This document shows, one piece after another, positions 31,608 to 39,614 of a stretch of 44,856 nt of DNA. This DNA comes from Lachnospiraceae bacterium. GTDB taxonomy: Bacteria > Bacillota > Clostridia > Lachnospirales > Lachnospiraceae. The DNA is taken from NCBI GenBank assembly GCA_022799755.1, contig JAAWOU010000026.1, positions 1 to 44,856 on the forward strand, in the 5' to 3' direction. The position numbers were made by a program, and so were the translations under genes. A model generated the notes under the pieces. It had not been told where the DNA came from. It did not search any database and was given only the letters and a program-made list of their open reading frames with translations. Position 1 is the stretch's first letter. Every line of letters begins with the position of its first letter.

Positions 31608-34600
31608 ATGAAAAAATGGCGGGCATGGCTGATGGCAGCTGTGTCCGCCTTTTTCATACTTTCTGTCATGCCGGCGATCATGGCACATACAATGGAAAGC
31701 TATCATGCAAGCTTGGCGCAAGTCCGGAAGCATGCACCCGGTAAAGCGGGAAAGGAGAAGACTACTATGGGAAAAGATTGGAAAGACAGATTCAGGGAAC
31801 CGCCGGAGGAATACAGCGTGACGCCATTCTGGTTCTGGAATGGTACCCTGAAGCCCGAAGAGCTGAAACGACAGATGGGCATGATGAAAGAACAGGGAAT
31901 CTTTGGCGCGTTTATGCATGCAAGAGCCTATATCACCACACCGTATCTGGAGAAAGAATGGTGGGATGCAGTGTGGGCCTGTGTGGAGGAGGGGGAGAGG
32001 ATCGGGTTTCATCCCTGGCTCTATGACGAGTACGCATGGCCCAGCGGGACCGCGGGAAGTACTTTTGAATATGGATTCCAGAAGCCCTCACGAATTCTGG
32101 CCAGGGGTGAGTGCAATATGGCCAAGGAGCTGGAGGCGCATGAGACAATTCTGACTACCAGGGAAGCCTTGGAAAGGCAAATAGCTGGGTATGAAGGGAG
32201 GCTCTTGGGAATCTATGTGTCTGACGGTGAGGGCGAGGAGAGACGATTTGTGCGTTACGTTCAGCCAGAGGTGATGCCGGGGAAGCTGTTTTGCGGGAGG
32301 GGCGAAAGTGCTTCTGGCTGCCCGCGTCAGGCTTACTGCTTCTTTGTAAGGGTGGACAGAAAGCGTGTGGATTATCTGAATAAAAGGACCATCCGGGAAT
32401 TTCTGGACAGTACCCATGAGGAATATGCGGCGCGGTACGGGAAGTATTTCGGTGGGAGGATTCCGGGAATCTTCTTTGATGAAATCTACATGGCATCCAT
32501 GAAGTATGCCTGGACGGAGGAACTGACGGAGGCTTTCAGAGAGCGGCATTCATATGATTTGTTGGAAAATCTGCCCTGGCTGCTCCAGGAGGACAGTGCC
32601 CGTGGAGAACAGGTCAAGGAGGACTATTACGACACCACGGCTTATTTGTATGAGACGGCTTTTTTCAAGCAGGTGGGGGATTGGTGCAGTGAACATAATC
32701 TGATGCTCACCGGTCATACGGAGGAGGATTTGTCCATGCATCCCTGGCGGCAGGGCAATTACTTCAAGACCATGCGGCATCTGCAGATTCCCGGGGCAGA
32801 TTGCCATGACTACCGATATCGTCTGCCCAGAAAGATATCGTTTCATGAGTCAAAGTATGCCGTGTCCGTGGCCAGGGCCTATGGGAGAGGACGCGCCATG
32901 TCGGAGGCCATGGGCGGCGCGGGCTGGGGGTGCAGTCTGCAGGAATACCGCAGGGGCATGCATACCATGGGGGCAATGGGAATCAATTTCTTTGTGCTCC
33001 ACGGCATGTATTATGAGTGCGATCATCAGGGCTCCCAGGCGGACTGGCCGGCCAGCTTTTTCTATCAGAATCCTTATTGGAAGTATTTTAAGTACTTTGC
33101 GGATGAGATCCGCCGGATCTGCTATATGAATTCCATCGGGGAGCCGGTAGTGGAGATCGGCATTTATTACCCTGTTCGGGAGATACAGCGGCATACCATG
33201 GCAGGCAGACCTGACCGTACAGCCAGGCGCATAGAGGCAGGGTATCATCAGGCGCTGTACAGTCTGGTGGAGAATCAGATGGATGCGGACGTGTTGGATG
33301 AGGATACGATTCTGACCGCGCCTGTGAAAGACGGATATCTGGAAAGCGGCGGCAGGAAAATACGGGTGATGCTCTTTCCGCAGGAGTGGACGCCGACCGC
33401 GCAGTTGAGAGAGTGGATGGAGAGATATCAGGCAGCAGGAGGGAATGTTCTCTTCTACGGAGAGGAGCTGTCCTCCCATAATCTGCCGGAGCGAATTGCT
33501 TCTCTGGTCGGCCGGGACGTAGAGATACTGGAGGGCGATTCCTCCGAAATATATGTGAACCACAGGAAAATAGAGGGATGTGAGTGCTATTTTGTCAGCA
33601 ACAGCGAGGATGTGGAGAAAAGTCTGCGCCTGCAGCTTAGCGCTATGGGAAATGTGAGCAGGATGGATCCGGTTACGGGTAAGGTATGGCCAGTGAACGC
33701 GGTATGTGTGCAGAGGAAGACTCAGGTGGAAATTGCCCTGGCAGAGGACGAGGCCTGTTATCTGGTGGTGGAACCTGTGGGAAAAGGCCCGGATGAAACC
33801 GTCCGCGGCGCAGCGGGCTTTCCGGCAGATAGAGAGATAGCAGTGGGAGAGAATGGGCGGCATCCGGATATGAAAAGCAGGCAGCCCAGAAAGGAAAGAC
33901 AGGGAATGTCATGGGGAAAACGTCTGGGATATGAGACTGTCACCGGGAAATGGGAGTTTTTGCCTTTGTCTGTTGAGGCAGGGAAGCAGTATACCGACAC
34001 CATAACTGAGACTAAGACTGAGATTCCCTATGCGCTGTTTGCTTCTGATTTAGAACAGGAGGCCAGAACCGTCCGAATTTGCAACACTCCATGGGAGCAG
34101 GGGCGCTGCGGGAGGCATATGAGTCTCTGGAAAGCATCGTGGATTACCAGGAGACCTCACTGGCAGGACAGCATGGATCAGACAGATCTGTATTTCCGGA
34201 AAGAGATATATTTGGAGTCGGATGTGGATTTTGGCAGAATCTGTATTGCCGCTGTGCAGCAGTTTACAATCTATATCAACGGGTGTCCGGCAGGAGAGGG
34301 AAAAGGTTTGGAACCGATTACTTTGGAAGCGGGAAAATATTTCAGAGCAGGGAAGAACCTGCTTGCCGTTTGGGTACATAATCCCAGGCCCTATGAGGAT
34401 GGAAACATATGTTCTGTAGAGACGCTGCCTGAAGACAGGATGATTTCGCTGCTGCTGGAAGGGGAATTGCGCCTAAAAGGCAAGGCGAATAACGTGGTTT
34501 CCATACAGAGTAACCGTAGCTGGACCGTTACCAATAGATATGAGGAAAATTGGGCAGACCCTAATAATCATCCACAGGCGCACAGCCATGATCCCGCTCA

Positions 34601-35375
34601 TCAGCTCAGGGGAGAAAGAGACGGAGTTTGGCTGTACGCATGGGAGAGAGGAAAGCTTCCGCTTCTGCCATGGGGAGATCTGCCCTTGTACGGAGAAAGG
34701 ATATTGTGGCCCAGAAAGCTGGTCTATCAAATCACCCTGCCTGTAGGGACAGCGAGAATCTGGGCGCCCTGTGTGAAAGGAAAGCACCGGTGCCGGATCG
34801 ACGGTATGGAAGTGTTTTTTGAGGGAGGGAAAGAGCTGAACATGGAGCCGGTGGACCGGGTGCGTATATTGGAGGTAGATGTAGAAGCGGCAGACGCCGG
34901 CGACGGACTGCAGCGGCCGGTACAGATCCTGCTGAAGCCGGTTTTCGTACCTTATGGAGAATGGGCATCGCTGGGCCTGTCCTGGTTCTCCGGGCAGGCA
35001 ATCTATCGCAACAGTTTCTGGTGGAAGCCTGAGGAATACAGGGCAGGAGAGCAGGAACCGCGTTATATCCTGCAGTGGGGACAGAGAGATTCCTGTGCCG
35101 AGATCTGGATCAATCACAGGCTGGCGGAGGTGCGTCCATGGGCTCCGTATCGGACTGATATCACCGAGTTTCTGCAGCAAGGAGAGAATGAGATTACAAT
35201 CATAGTCACCAATTCCGCAGCTCCGGCCAGAAGACATATGCTGGTGGACGAGGGGATGGCTCTGGGCTGGAACCGTTATTGGAATGAAGATAACATTGAC
35301 AGAGAAAGTGAAGATCTTGTATCCGGGCTTTTGGGACCGGTCCGTGTCTACAGAGTTATATCGAAAATAGAGTGA
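31608..35375 (+). CDS. Large GH106-like glycoside hydrolase
   Basis: Up to 1255 residues. The segment TPFWFWNGTLKPEELKRQMG, followed by GAFMHARAYITTPYL and HPWLYDEYAWPSG, matches the start of GH106-like alpha-L-rhamnosidase-type barrels; GIFFDEIYMASM may carry a catalytic acid and GHTEEDLSMHPWRQGNYF a further barrel strand. The C-terminal ~500 residues have two jelly-roll, sugar-binding-like regions (FTIYINGCPAGEGKGLEP and AEIWINHRLAEVRPWAPYRT). From ATG 31608 the protein starts with MKKWRAWLMAAVSAFFILSV, a signal peptide or anchor; ATG 31767 has a better-spaced AAGGAG and would give a cytoplasmic enzyme starting MGKDWKDRFREPPEEYS. It is 9 bases after the binding protein gene, so cotranscribed. 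Exact substrate uncertain. Confidence 0.7.
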   Translation: MKKWRAWLMAAVSAFFILSVMPAIMAHTMESYHASLAQVRKHAPGKAGKEKTTMGKDWKDRFREPPEEYSVTPFWFWNGTLKPEELKRQMGMMKEQGIFGAFMHARAYITTPYLEKEWWDAVWACVEEGERIGFHPWLYDEYAWPSGTAGSTFEYGFQKPSRILARGECNMAKELEAHETILTTREALERQIAGYEGRLLGIYVSDGEGEERRFVRYVQPEVMPGKLFCGRGESASGCPRQAYCFFVRVDRKRVDYLNKRTIREFLDSTHEEYAARYGKYFGGRIPGIFFDEIYMASMKYAWTEELTEAFRERHSYDLLENLPWLLQEDSARGEQVKEDYYDTTAYLYETAFFKQVGDWCSEHNLMLTGHTEEDLSMHPWRQGNYFKTMRHLQIPGADCHDYRYRLPRKISFHESKYAVSVARAYGRGRAMSEAMGGAGWGCSLQEYRRGMHTMGAMGINFFVLHGMYYECDHQGSQADWPASFFYQNPYWKYFKYFADEIRRICYMNSIGEPVVEIGIYYPVREIQRHTMAGRPDRTARRIEAGYHQALYSLVENQMDADVLDEDTILTAPVKDGYLESGGRKIRVMLFPQEWTPTAQLREWMERYQAAGGNVLFYGEELSSHNLPERIASLVGRDVEILEGDSSEIYVNHRKIEGCECYFVSNSEDVEKSLRLQLSAMGNVSRMDPVTGKVWPVNAVCVQRKTQVEIALAEDEACYLVVEPVGKGPDETVRGAAGFPADREIAVGENGRHPDMKSRQPRKERQGMSWGKRLGYETVTGKWEFLPLSVEAGKQYTDTITETKTEIPYALFASDLEQEARTVRICNTPWEQGRCGRHMSLWKASWITRRPHWQDSMDQTDLYFRKEIYLESDVDFGRICIAAVQQFTIYINGCPAGEGKGLEPITLEAGKYFRAGKNLLAVWVHNPRPYEDGNICSVETLPEDRMISLLLEGELRLKGKANNVVSIQSNRSWTVTNRYEENWADPNNHPQAHSHDPAHQLRGERDGVWLYAWERGKLPLLPWGDLPLYGERILWPRKLVYQITLPVGTARIWAPCVKGKHRCRIDGMEVFFEGGKELNMEPVDRVRILEVDVEAADAGDGLQRPVQILLKPVFVPYGEWASLGLSWFSGQAIYRNSFWWKPEEYRAGEQEPRYILQWGQRDSCAEIWINHRLAEVRPWAPYRTDITEFLQQGENEITIIVTNSAAPARRHMLVDEGMALGWNRYWNEDNIDRESEDLVSGLLGPVRVYRVISKIE

Positions 35376-35382
35376 AAAGCAT

Positions 35383-35411
35383 TTTACAGATAGAATAAAA
35401 TATGGTACTTT
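35383..35411 (+). promoter_or_regulatory. Possible internal promoter before the isomerase gene
   Basis: TTTACA (35383-35388), 17 bases, then TACTTT (35406-35411) in an AT-rich stretch, 60 bases before the start. The -10 match is only partial. Confidence 0.3.
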
Positions 35412-35471
35412 TATATATAGGAGCAGAAAAACAAAGGGACGGCTCCGGAATGAAGGAGGTAGAAAAGCCAG

Positions 35472-36335
35472 ATGAAATACGACAAGATCAGCGGTTTTGC
35501 CGATGAAATCGCAGAGGACGTGGACACACAGTTTGGCGTGCTTCGGAAACTGGGTATCGGCTATTTTGAACCCAGGGGGATCGACGGGAAGAACATTGCG
35601 GATCTTTCCGACAGTGAAGTGGCGGCGCTAAAGGAGAAGATGGAGAGAGAGGGAATAAGCGTATCCTCCATTGGCTCCCCTATCGGGAAAATCAGGCTTG
35701 ACGAGGATTTTGAGGCCCATTTTGAACGGTTTCGGAGAGTGGTGGAGATCGCCCAAATGCTGGACGCCAGGTATATCAGAATGTTCAGCTTCTACCGTCC
35801 TGCAGGGGAGAACGCGGGAGAGTGGACTGCGAAAGAGCGGGAGGAAGTCATAAACCGCCTGCGCAGGATGATTGCCCATGCGAAAGAGCAGAATGTAGTG
35901 CTTCTCCATGAGAATGAGAAAGATATATACGGAGATACTGCAGAGCGCTGTGAGGATTTGATGAGAGAACTGGCCTGTGAGCATTTCCGCGCCGTCTTTG
36001 ACCCTGCCAATTTCGTGCAGTGCGGGCAGGATACGAAAGAAGCCTATGAAAAGCTGAAAGACTTCGTCAGCTACGTACATATCAAGGACGCGTTTATGAA
36101 AGACGGAAGCGTGGTGCCGGCCGGATCCGGGGATGGAAATGTGGAATATATCCTAAAAAGTCTTTTCGACGCCGGATACGACGGGTTCTTAAGCCTGGAG
36201 CCCCATCTGGGCAGCTTTGCGGGTCTGGCGGCGCTGGAGCTGGACGACAAGATGCTGGATCTGCCCCAGGGCGGAGAGGGGACTTTCACACTGGCATATC
36301 GCGCATTGGAAGAAATCATAGATAAAGTCAAATAG
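35472..36335 (+). CDS. Sugar phosphate isomerase/epimerase (xylose-isomerase-like TIM barrel)
   Basis: A 287-residue cytoplasmic protein of the AP endonuclease 2 superfamily. Metal ligands appear in the expected order: Glu in LLHENEKDIYGDTAERC, Asp in AVFDPANFVQCG, His in YVHIKDAF and Glu in FLSLEPHLGSF. AAGGAGG lies upstream of the ATG. It is paired with a Gfo/Idh/MocA dehydrogenase 27 bases downstream, a combination used for oxidised sugars, inositol-like and keto-sugar pathways. Probably acts on a sugar released by the preceding glycosidase. Confidence 0.88.
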   Translation: MKYDKISGFADEIAEDVDTQFGVLRKLGIGYFEPRGIDGKNIADLSDSEVAALKEKMEREGISVSSIGSPIGKIRLDEDFEAHFERFRRVVEIAQMLDARYIRMFSFYRPAGENAGEWTAKEREEVINRLRRMIAHAKEQNVVLLHENEKDIYGDTAERCEDLMRELACEHFRAVFDPANFVQCGQDTKEAYEKLKDFVSYVHIKDAFMKDGSVVPAGSGDGNVEYILKSLFDAGYDGFLSLEPHLGSFAGLAALELDDKMLDLPQGGEGTFTLAYRALEEIIDKVK

Positions 36336-36362
36336 ATAAAATCAAATAGGAGGGATTGCATT

Positions 36363-37523
36363 ATGGAAAAAATCAGGTTAGGTATCGTTGGTTTTGGAAA
36401 CATGGGAACCGGACATGTGAAGAATGTGGCTGAGGGGAAAGTGCCGGATATGGTCATGGGGGCAATCTGCGACACCGCTCCGGCCAGATGCGAGGCGGCC
36501 AGACAATTGTATCCCCAGATTCCGGTATTTGAGGATGTAGAGGAGCTATATGGCAGCGGCTTGTGTGACGTTGTCCTCATCGCCACGCCCCATTACCATC
36601 ATCCGTCCCTTGCCGTCAAGGCTTTTGCCCATGGGCTCCATGTGATCACGGAGAAGCCGGCAGGCGTGTATACGGGCCAGGTAAAGGAGATGAATGCGGC
36701 GGCAGCGAAATCCGACCGGAAATTCGGCATCATGTACAACCAGCGGACCAATCCGGTATATCAGAAGCTGCGGGAGATGGTTCAGAGAGGGGAACTGGGC
36801 CATATCAAGCGGATTACCTGGATCATCACGGACTGGTACCGTCCCCAGGCCTATCACGACAGCAGCACATGGCGTTCTACCTGGAAGTCAGAGGGCGGCG
36901 GCGCGCTGATCAATCAGAATCCTCATCAGCTGGATCTGTGGCAGTGGATGTTCGGTATGCCGGATCGGATATTCGCAAAGGCAAGCTTTGGCAAATATTA
37001 TAATATTGAAGTGGAAGACGATGTGATGGCGTATTTTGAGTACGACAACGGCACCACGGGAGAATACATTACCTCCACCGGGGAGACGCCGGGTACCAAC
37101 CGCCTGGAGATCGCCTGCGACATGGGTAAGGTGGTGGTAGAGGACAACAAGATCACGTTCCACCGCAATGTCATCTCGGAGCGGGAGCACAATCAGGTCA
37201 ACACCGTGCCCTTTGGCAGACCTGACTGCTGGGAGTGCAATATTCCGGCGGACTTTTCCGGCGGACCTCAGCATGTGGGAATTCTGAGCAATTTCGCCTC
37301 CGCCCTGCTGCATGGCACGCCTCTGCTGGCGCCGGGAGAGGAGGGCATCAATGGGCTTACAATCTCCAATGCCATCCACTTAAGCGCCTGGACAGGGGAG
37401 ACCGTGGACGTGAAGAACTTCCCGGACGAGAGATTCTATGAGCTGCTTCAGGAAAAGATCAGGACTTCCACCGTTGTGAAGAAAGAGTCCCAGGTGGTGG
37501 TGGACAACAGCAATACCTATTAA
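36363..37523 (+). CDS. Gfo/Idh/MocA-family NAD(P)-dependent oxidoreductase
   Basis: A 386-residue dehydrogenase. N-terminal Rossmann fold with LGIVGFGNMGTGHVKNV, then LIATPHYHHPSLAVKAF, the catalytic-Lys motif ITEKPAGVYTGQ, and a C-terminal substrate domain containing GGGALINQNPHQLDLWQWMF, the family's conserved His-x-x-Asp region. AGGAGG precedes the ATG. Immediately behind the isomerase in the same operon, it likely oxidises or reduces the same sugar or a product. Confidence 0.92.
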   Translation: MEKIRLGIVGFGNMGTGHVKNVAEGKVPDMVMGAICDTAPARCEAARQLYPQIPVFEDVEELYGSGLCDVVLIATPHYHHPSLAVKAFAHGLHVITEKPAGVYTGQVKEMNAAAAKSDRKFGIMYNQRTNPVYQKLREMVQRGELGHIKRITWIITDWYRPQAYHDSSTWRSTWKSEGGGALINQNPHQLDLWQWMFGMPDRIFAKASFGKYYNIEVEDDVMAYFEYDNGTTGEYITSTGETPGTNRLEIACDMGKVVVEDNKITFHRNVISEREHNQVNTVPFGRPDCWECNIPADFSGGPQHVGILSNFASALLHGTPLLAPGEEGINGLTISNAIHLSAWTGETVDVKNFPDERFYELLQEKIRTSTVVKKESQVVVDNSNTY

Positions 37524-37589
37524 GGCAGGCAGAAATGTAAGGACGACAAGGGCAGCAAAGACAGCAAAGACAGAGGGGGAAGAGCGGTC

Positions 37590-38933
37590 ATGACAAATGA
37601 TTTTTCAAAGGGAAAGGTATGGCAGAACATTATATCTCAGGCCATCCCTCTGATGCTGGCGCAGCTGGTGCTGCTTCTGTACAATGTGGTGGATCGTGTC
37701 TATATCGGACACTTGCCCGGGGCGGACAGCATGGCGCTAACCGGCATCGGGCTGGCGTTCCCGCTGACCACCTTGGTGGCCGCGTTCACCTACCTGTTCG
37801 GCACAGGAGGGACGCCGCTGTTCTCTATTGCCAGAGGGGCCGGCGAGGAGGAGCGTGCGGAGAAGATACTGGGAAGCACATGTTCACTGCTGATGGGATG
37901 CTCTGTGGTGATTTTCCTGTTTTGCTATCTGTTCCGCAGACCGGTGCTCTATCTGTTCGGGGCCAGCGACGCCTCCTATGTGTATGCGGACGCTTATCTG
38001 CGCATCTATCTGCTGGGGACGCCCTTTGCCATGCTCTCCACGGGCCTGAACGGCTTTATCAATGCCCAGGGCTTTCCGCGGATGGGGATGATGACGACCC
38101 TCATCGGGGCGGTGCTGAATCTGATATTGGATCCGGTCTTTATATTTGTACTGGACATGGGGGTGGCCGGCGCTGCCCTGGCCACCATCTTAAGCCAGCT
38201 GGTATCCTGCGTCTGGGTGCTGAGGTTTCTGACCGGGAAAAAGGCGAGGCTCCATATCCGGAAGCAGAATCTCCCGGTGGACTGGAAACTGGCCAGGGAG
38301 ATATCTGCCCTCGGCATGTCGGGCTTTATCATGCAGGCCACGAATTGTCTGGTGCAGGTGGTATGCAATGCCACGCTAAAGATATATGGCGGCGATTTGT
38401 ACGTAGGAATCATGACAGTGATCAATTCCGTGCGGGAGATATTGTCCCTGCCGGTGCAGGGCCTTACCAGCGGCGCACAGCCCGTTCTCGGGTACAACTA
38501 TGGGGCGAAGCGTTACGACAGGGTCTGCCAGGGAATCCGCTTTACGGCCTGGCTTGGCATCCTCTATACGCTGCTGGCCTGGCTGGCGGTGATACAGTGC
38601 CCCCATCTGCTGCTGTCGATATTCACCGAAGATCCGGCCATGCTGGAGGCGGGAACCGGAGCGCTGAAGCTGTATTTTTTCGGCTTCTTCTTTATGGCTT
38701 TCCAGTTTACCGGGCAGTCGGCTTTTACGGCGCTGGGAGATTCCAGGCACGCGGTGTTCTTTTCTCTGCTGCGTAAGGCTGTAATTGTGGCGCCCCTGAC
38801 CATACTCCTGCCCCGCATGGGCCTGGGAGTGGACGGGGTGTTCTGGGCGGAGCCCGTGTCAAACTGCATTGGCGGGCTGGCCTGTTTTATTACAATGTAT
38901 TTTACGCTGTATCGGAAATTGAAGCGGAGCTGA
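37590..38933 (+). CDS. MATE family efflux transporter
   Basis: A 447-residue membrane protein with twelve predicted helices in two MatE repeats: IISQAIPLMLAQLVLLLYNV then VDRVYIGHLPGADSMALTGI, and the second-half ISALGMSGFIMQATNCLVQV with SLPVQGLTSGAQPVLGYNYG, a recognised MATE motif. It exports drugs or metabolites using Na+ or H+. It starts 66 bases after the dehydrogenase with AGGGGGAAGAGCG upstream; the link to the sugar genes may be only positional. A strong bidirectional terminator follows. Confidence 0.92.
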   Translation: MTNDFSKGKVWQNIISQAIPLMLAQLVLLLYNVVDRVYIGHLPGADSMALTGIGLAFPLTTLVAAFTYLFGTGGTPLFSIARGAGEEERAEKILGSTCSLLMGCSVVIFLFCYLFRRPVLYLFGASDASYVYADAYLRIYLLGTPFAMLSTGLNGFINAQGFPRMGMMTTLIGAVLNLILDPVFIFVLDMGVAGAALATILSQLVSCVWVLRFLTGKKARLHIRKQNLPVDWKLAREISALGMSGFIMQATNCLVQVVCNATLKIYGGDLYVGIMTVINSVREILSLPVQGLTSGAQPVLGYNYGAKRYDRVCQGIRFTAWLGILYTLLAWLAVIQCPHLLLSIFTEDPAMLEAGTGALKLYFFGFFFMAFQFTGQSAFTALGDSRHAVFFSLLRKAVIVAPLTILLPRMGLGVDGVFWAEPVSNCIGGLACFITMYFTLYRKLKRS

Positions 38934-38964
38934 ATATAGTTGTCAGTGAATGAAAGTGAACTGC

Positions 38965-39005
38965 AATAAAAAACCAACCAAATCGTCATTGGTTGGTTTT
39001 TTATT
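38965..39005. terminator. Strong bidirectional terminator
   Basis: AATAAAAAACCAACCAA pairs with TTGGTTGGTTTTTTATT around ATCGTCA. It provides T-runs on both strands, ending the MATE gene on the plus strand and the tRNA-Thr on the minus strand. Confidence 0.9.
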
Positions 39006-39010
39006 GAAAA

Positions 39011-39083
39011 AGCTGCTGACGGGAATCGGACCCGTGACCTCCGCACTACCAATGCGACGCTCTACCTACTGAGCCACAGCAGC
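39011..39083 (-). tRNA. tRNA-Thr (anticodon GGU)
   Basis: The minus strand folds as a 73-nucleotide cloverleaf: acceptor GCTGCTG/CAGCAGC, D stem GCTC/GAGC with the AGTAGGTA loop, anticodon stem TCGCA/TGCGG with loop TTGGTAG (anticodon GGT, reading ACC/ACU threonine codons), variable AGGTC, T stem ACGGG/CCCGT with loop TCCGATT. The discriminator base is U and CCA is not encoded. Confidence 0.95.
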
Positions 39084-39113
39084 ACATGAATGCTCTCCGC
39101 AATCACAAGTTAT

Positions 39114-39142
39114 ATTATAGCAAGCTTGGACCGTCTTGTCAA
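39114..39142 (-). promoter_or_regulatory. Consensus promoter of the tRNA-Thr gene
   Basis: Perfect TTGACA (39142-39137), 17-base spacer and perfect TATAAT (39119-39114) on the minus strand, 30 bases upstream of the tRNA, with an AT-rich stretch upstream resembling an UP element. Confidence 0.9.
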
Positions 39143-39184
39143 CAAAATTTTCTAAATTTTTTGTGCAATTCGGGGACCGGTTCT

Positions 39185-39475
39185 TTACAGATATTGATTC
39201 TGCGATTTCCGCATCAGGAACTTTACGGGATAGCCCTTTTCATCACAGATAGAACGAACCACATCCTCAGCCAGATCTTTCGAGTTATCGTTTATGCAGA
39301 TGATACAGGTGTCTTTCCTGCGGTGGAAGATAGAAGACTTCGGCCAGCGGATAAAGTAGGAAATACGATTGTGCAAAAGCGCTTTCTCGATGAGCTGCTT
39401 GCACTCCTGATCTTCCACTTCGCATAATTCGATTTCGTTGTTCACTTTCAATGAAGTATATAATGGCTGTTCCAT
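39185..39475 (-). CDS. Small hypothetical protein (96 residues)
   Basis: I do not recognise a named family. It has a good ribosome binding site (GGGAGG) and its own promoter, so it is probably real. The sequence is hydrophilic, Glu/Asp-rich at the start (VNNEIELCEVEDQECKQLIE), then LLHNRISYFIRWPKSSIFHR, with CIICIND and IRSICDEKGYPVKFLMRK-like strands towards the end. The pattern of an N-terminal helix followed by an I-x-Y-F strand and a hydrophobic strand faintly recalls the DUF2007 type of small signalling-like proteins. It precedes tRNA-Thr on the same strand. Confidence 0.65.
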   Translation of the reverse strand: MEQPLYTSLKVNNEIELCEVEDQECKQLIEKALLHNRISYFIRWPKSSIFHRRKDTCIICINDNSKDLAEDVVRSICDEKGYPVKFLMRKSQNQYL

Positions 39476-39504
39476 GTCTGACCTCCCTGTTTTTGCTGAG
39501 ACTT

Positions 39505-39534
39505 ATTATAGCATAATTCGACATTTATATGCAA
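39505..39534 (-). promoter_or_regulatory. Promoter of the small hypothetical gene
   Basis: TTGCAT (39534-39529), 18-base spacer and a perfect TATAAT (39510-39505) on the minus strand, 29 bases before the start codon. Confidence 0.75.
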
Positions 39535-39545
39535 GTATATCGACA

Positions 39546-39579
39546 CAAAAAGACCATGGCAAAACCGCCATGGTCTTAA
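39546..39579 (-). terminator. Intrinsic terminator of the penicillin-binding protein gene
   Basis: On the minus strand AAGACCATGGC and GCCATGGTCTT form an 11-base stem around a six- to seven-base loop and end in TTTTT. It lies 36 bases beyond the stop codon at 39615. Confidence 0.85.
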
Positions 39580-39614
39580 GTACAGTGCTGAATCAATGTG
39601 GGATAACGCTGGGG

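Noticed and set aside
37540..37575. Direct repeats of GACAGCAAA in the gap before the MATE gene
   Set aside because: Only about two short imperfect copies; indistinguishable from chance in purine-rich intergenic sequence.
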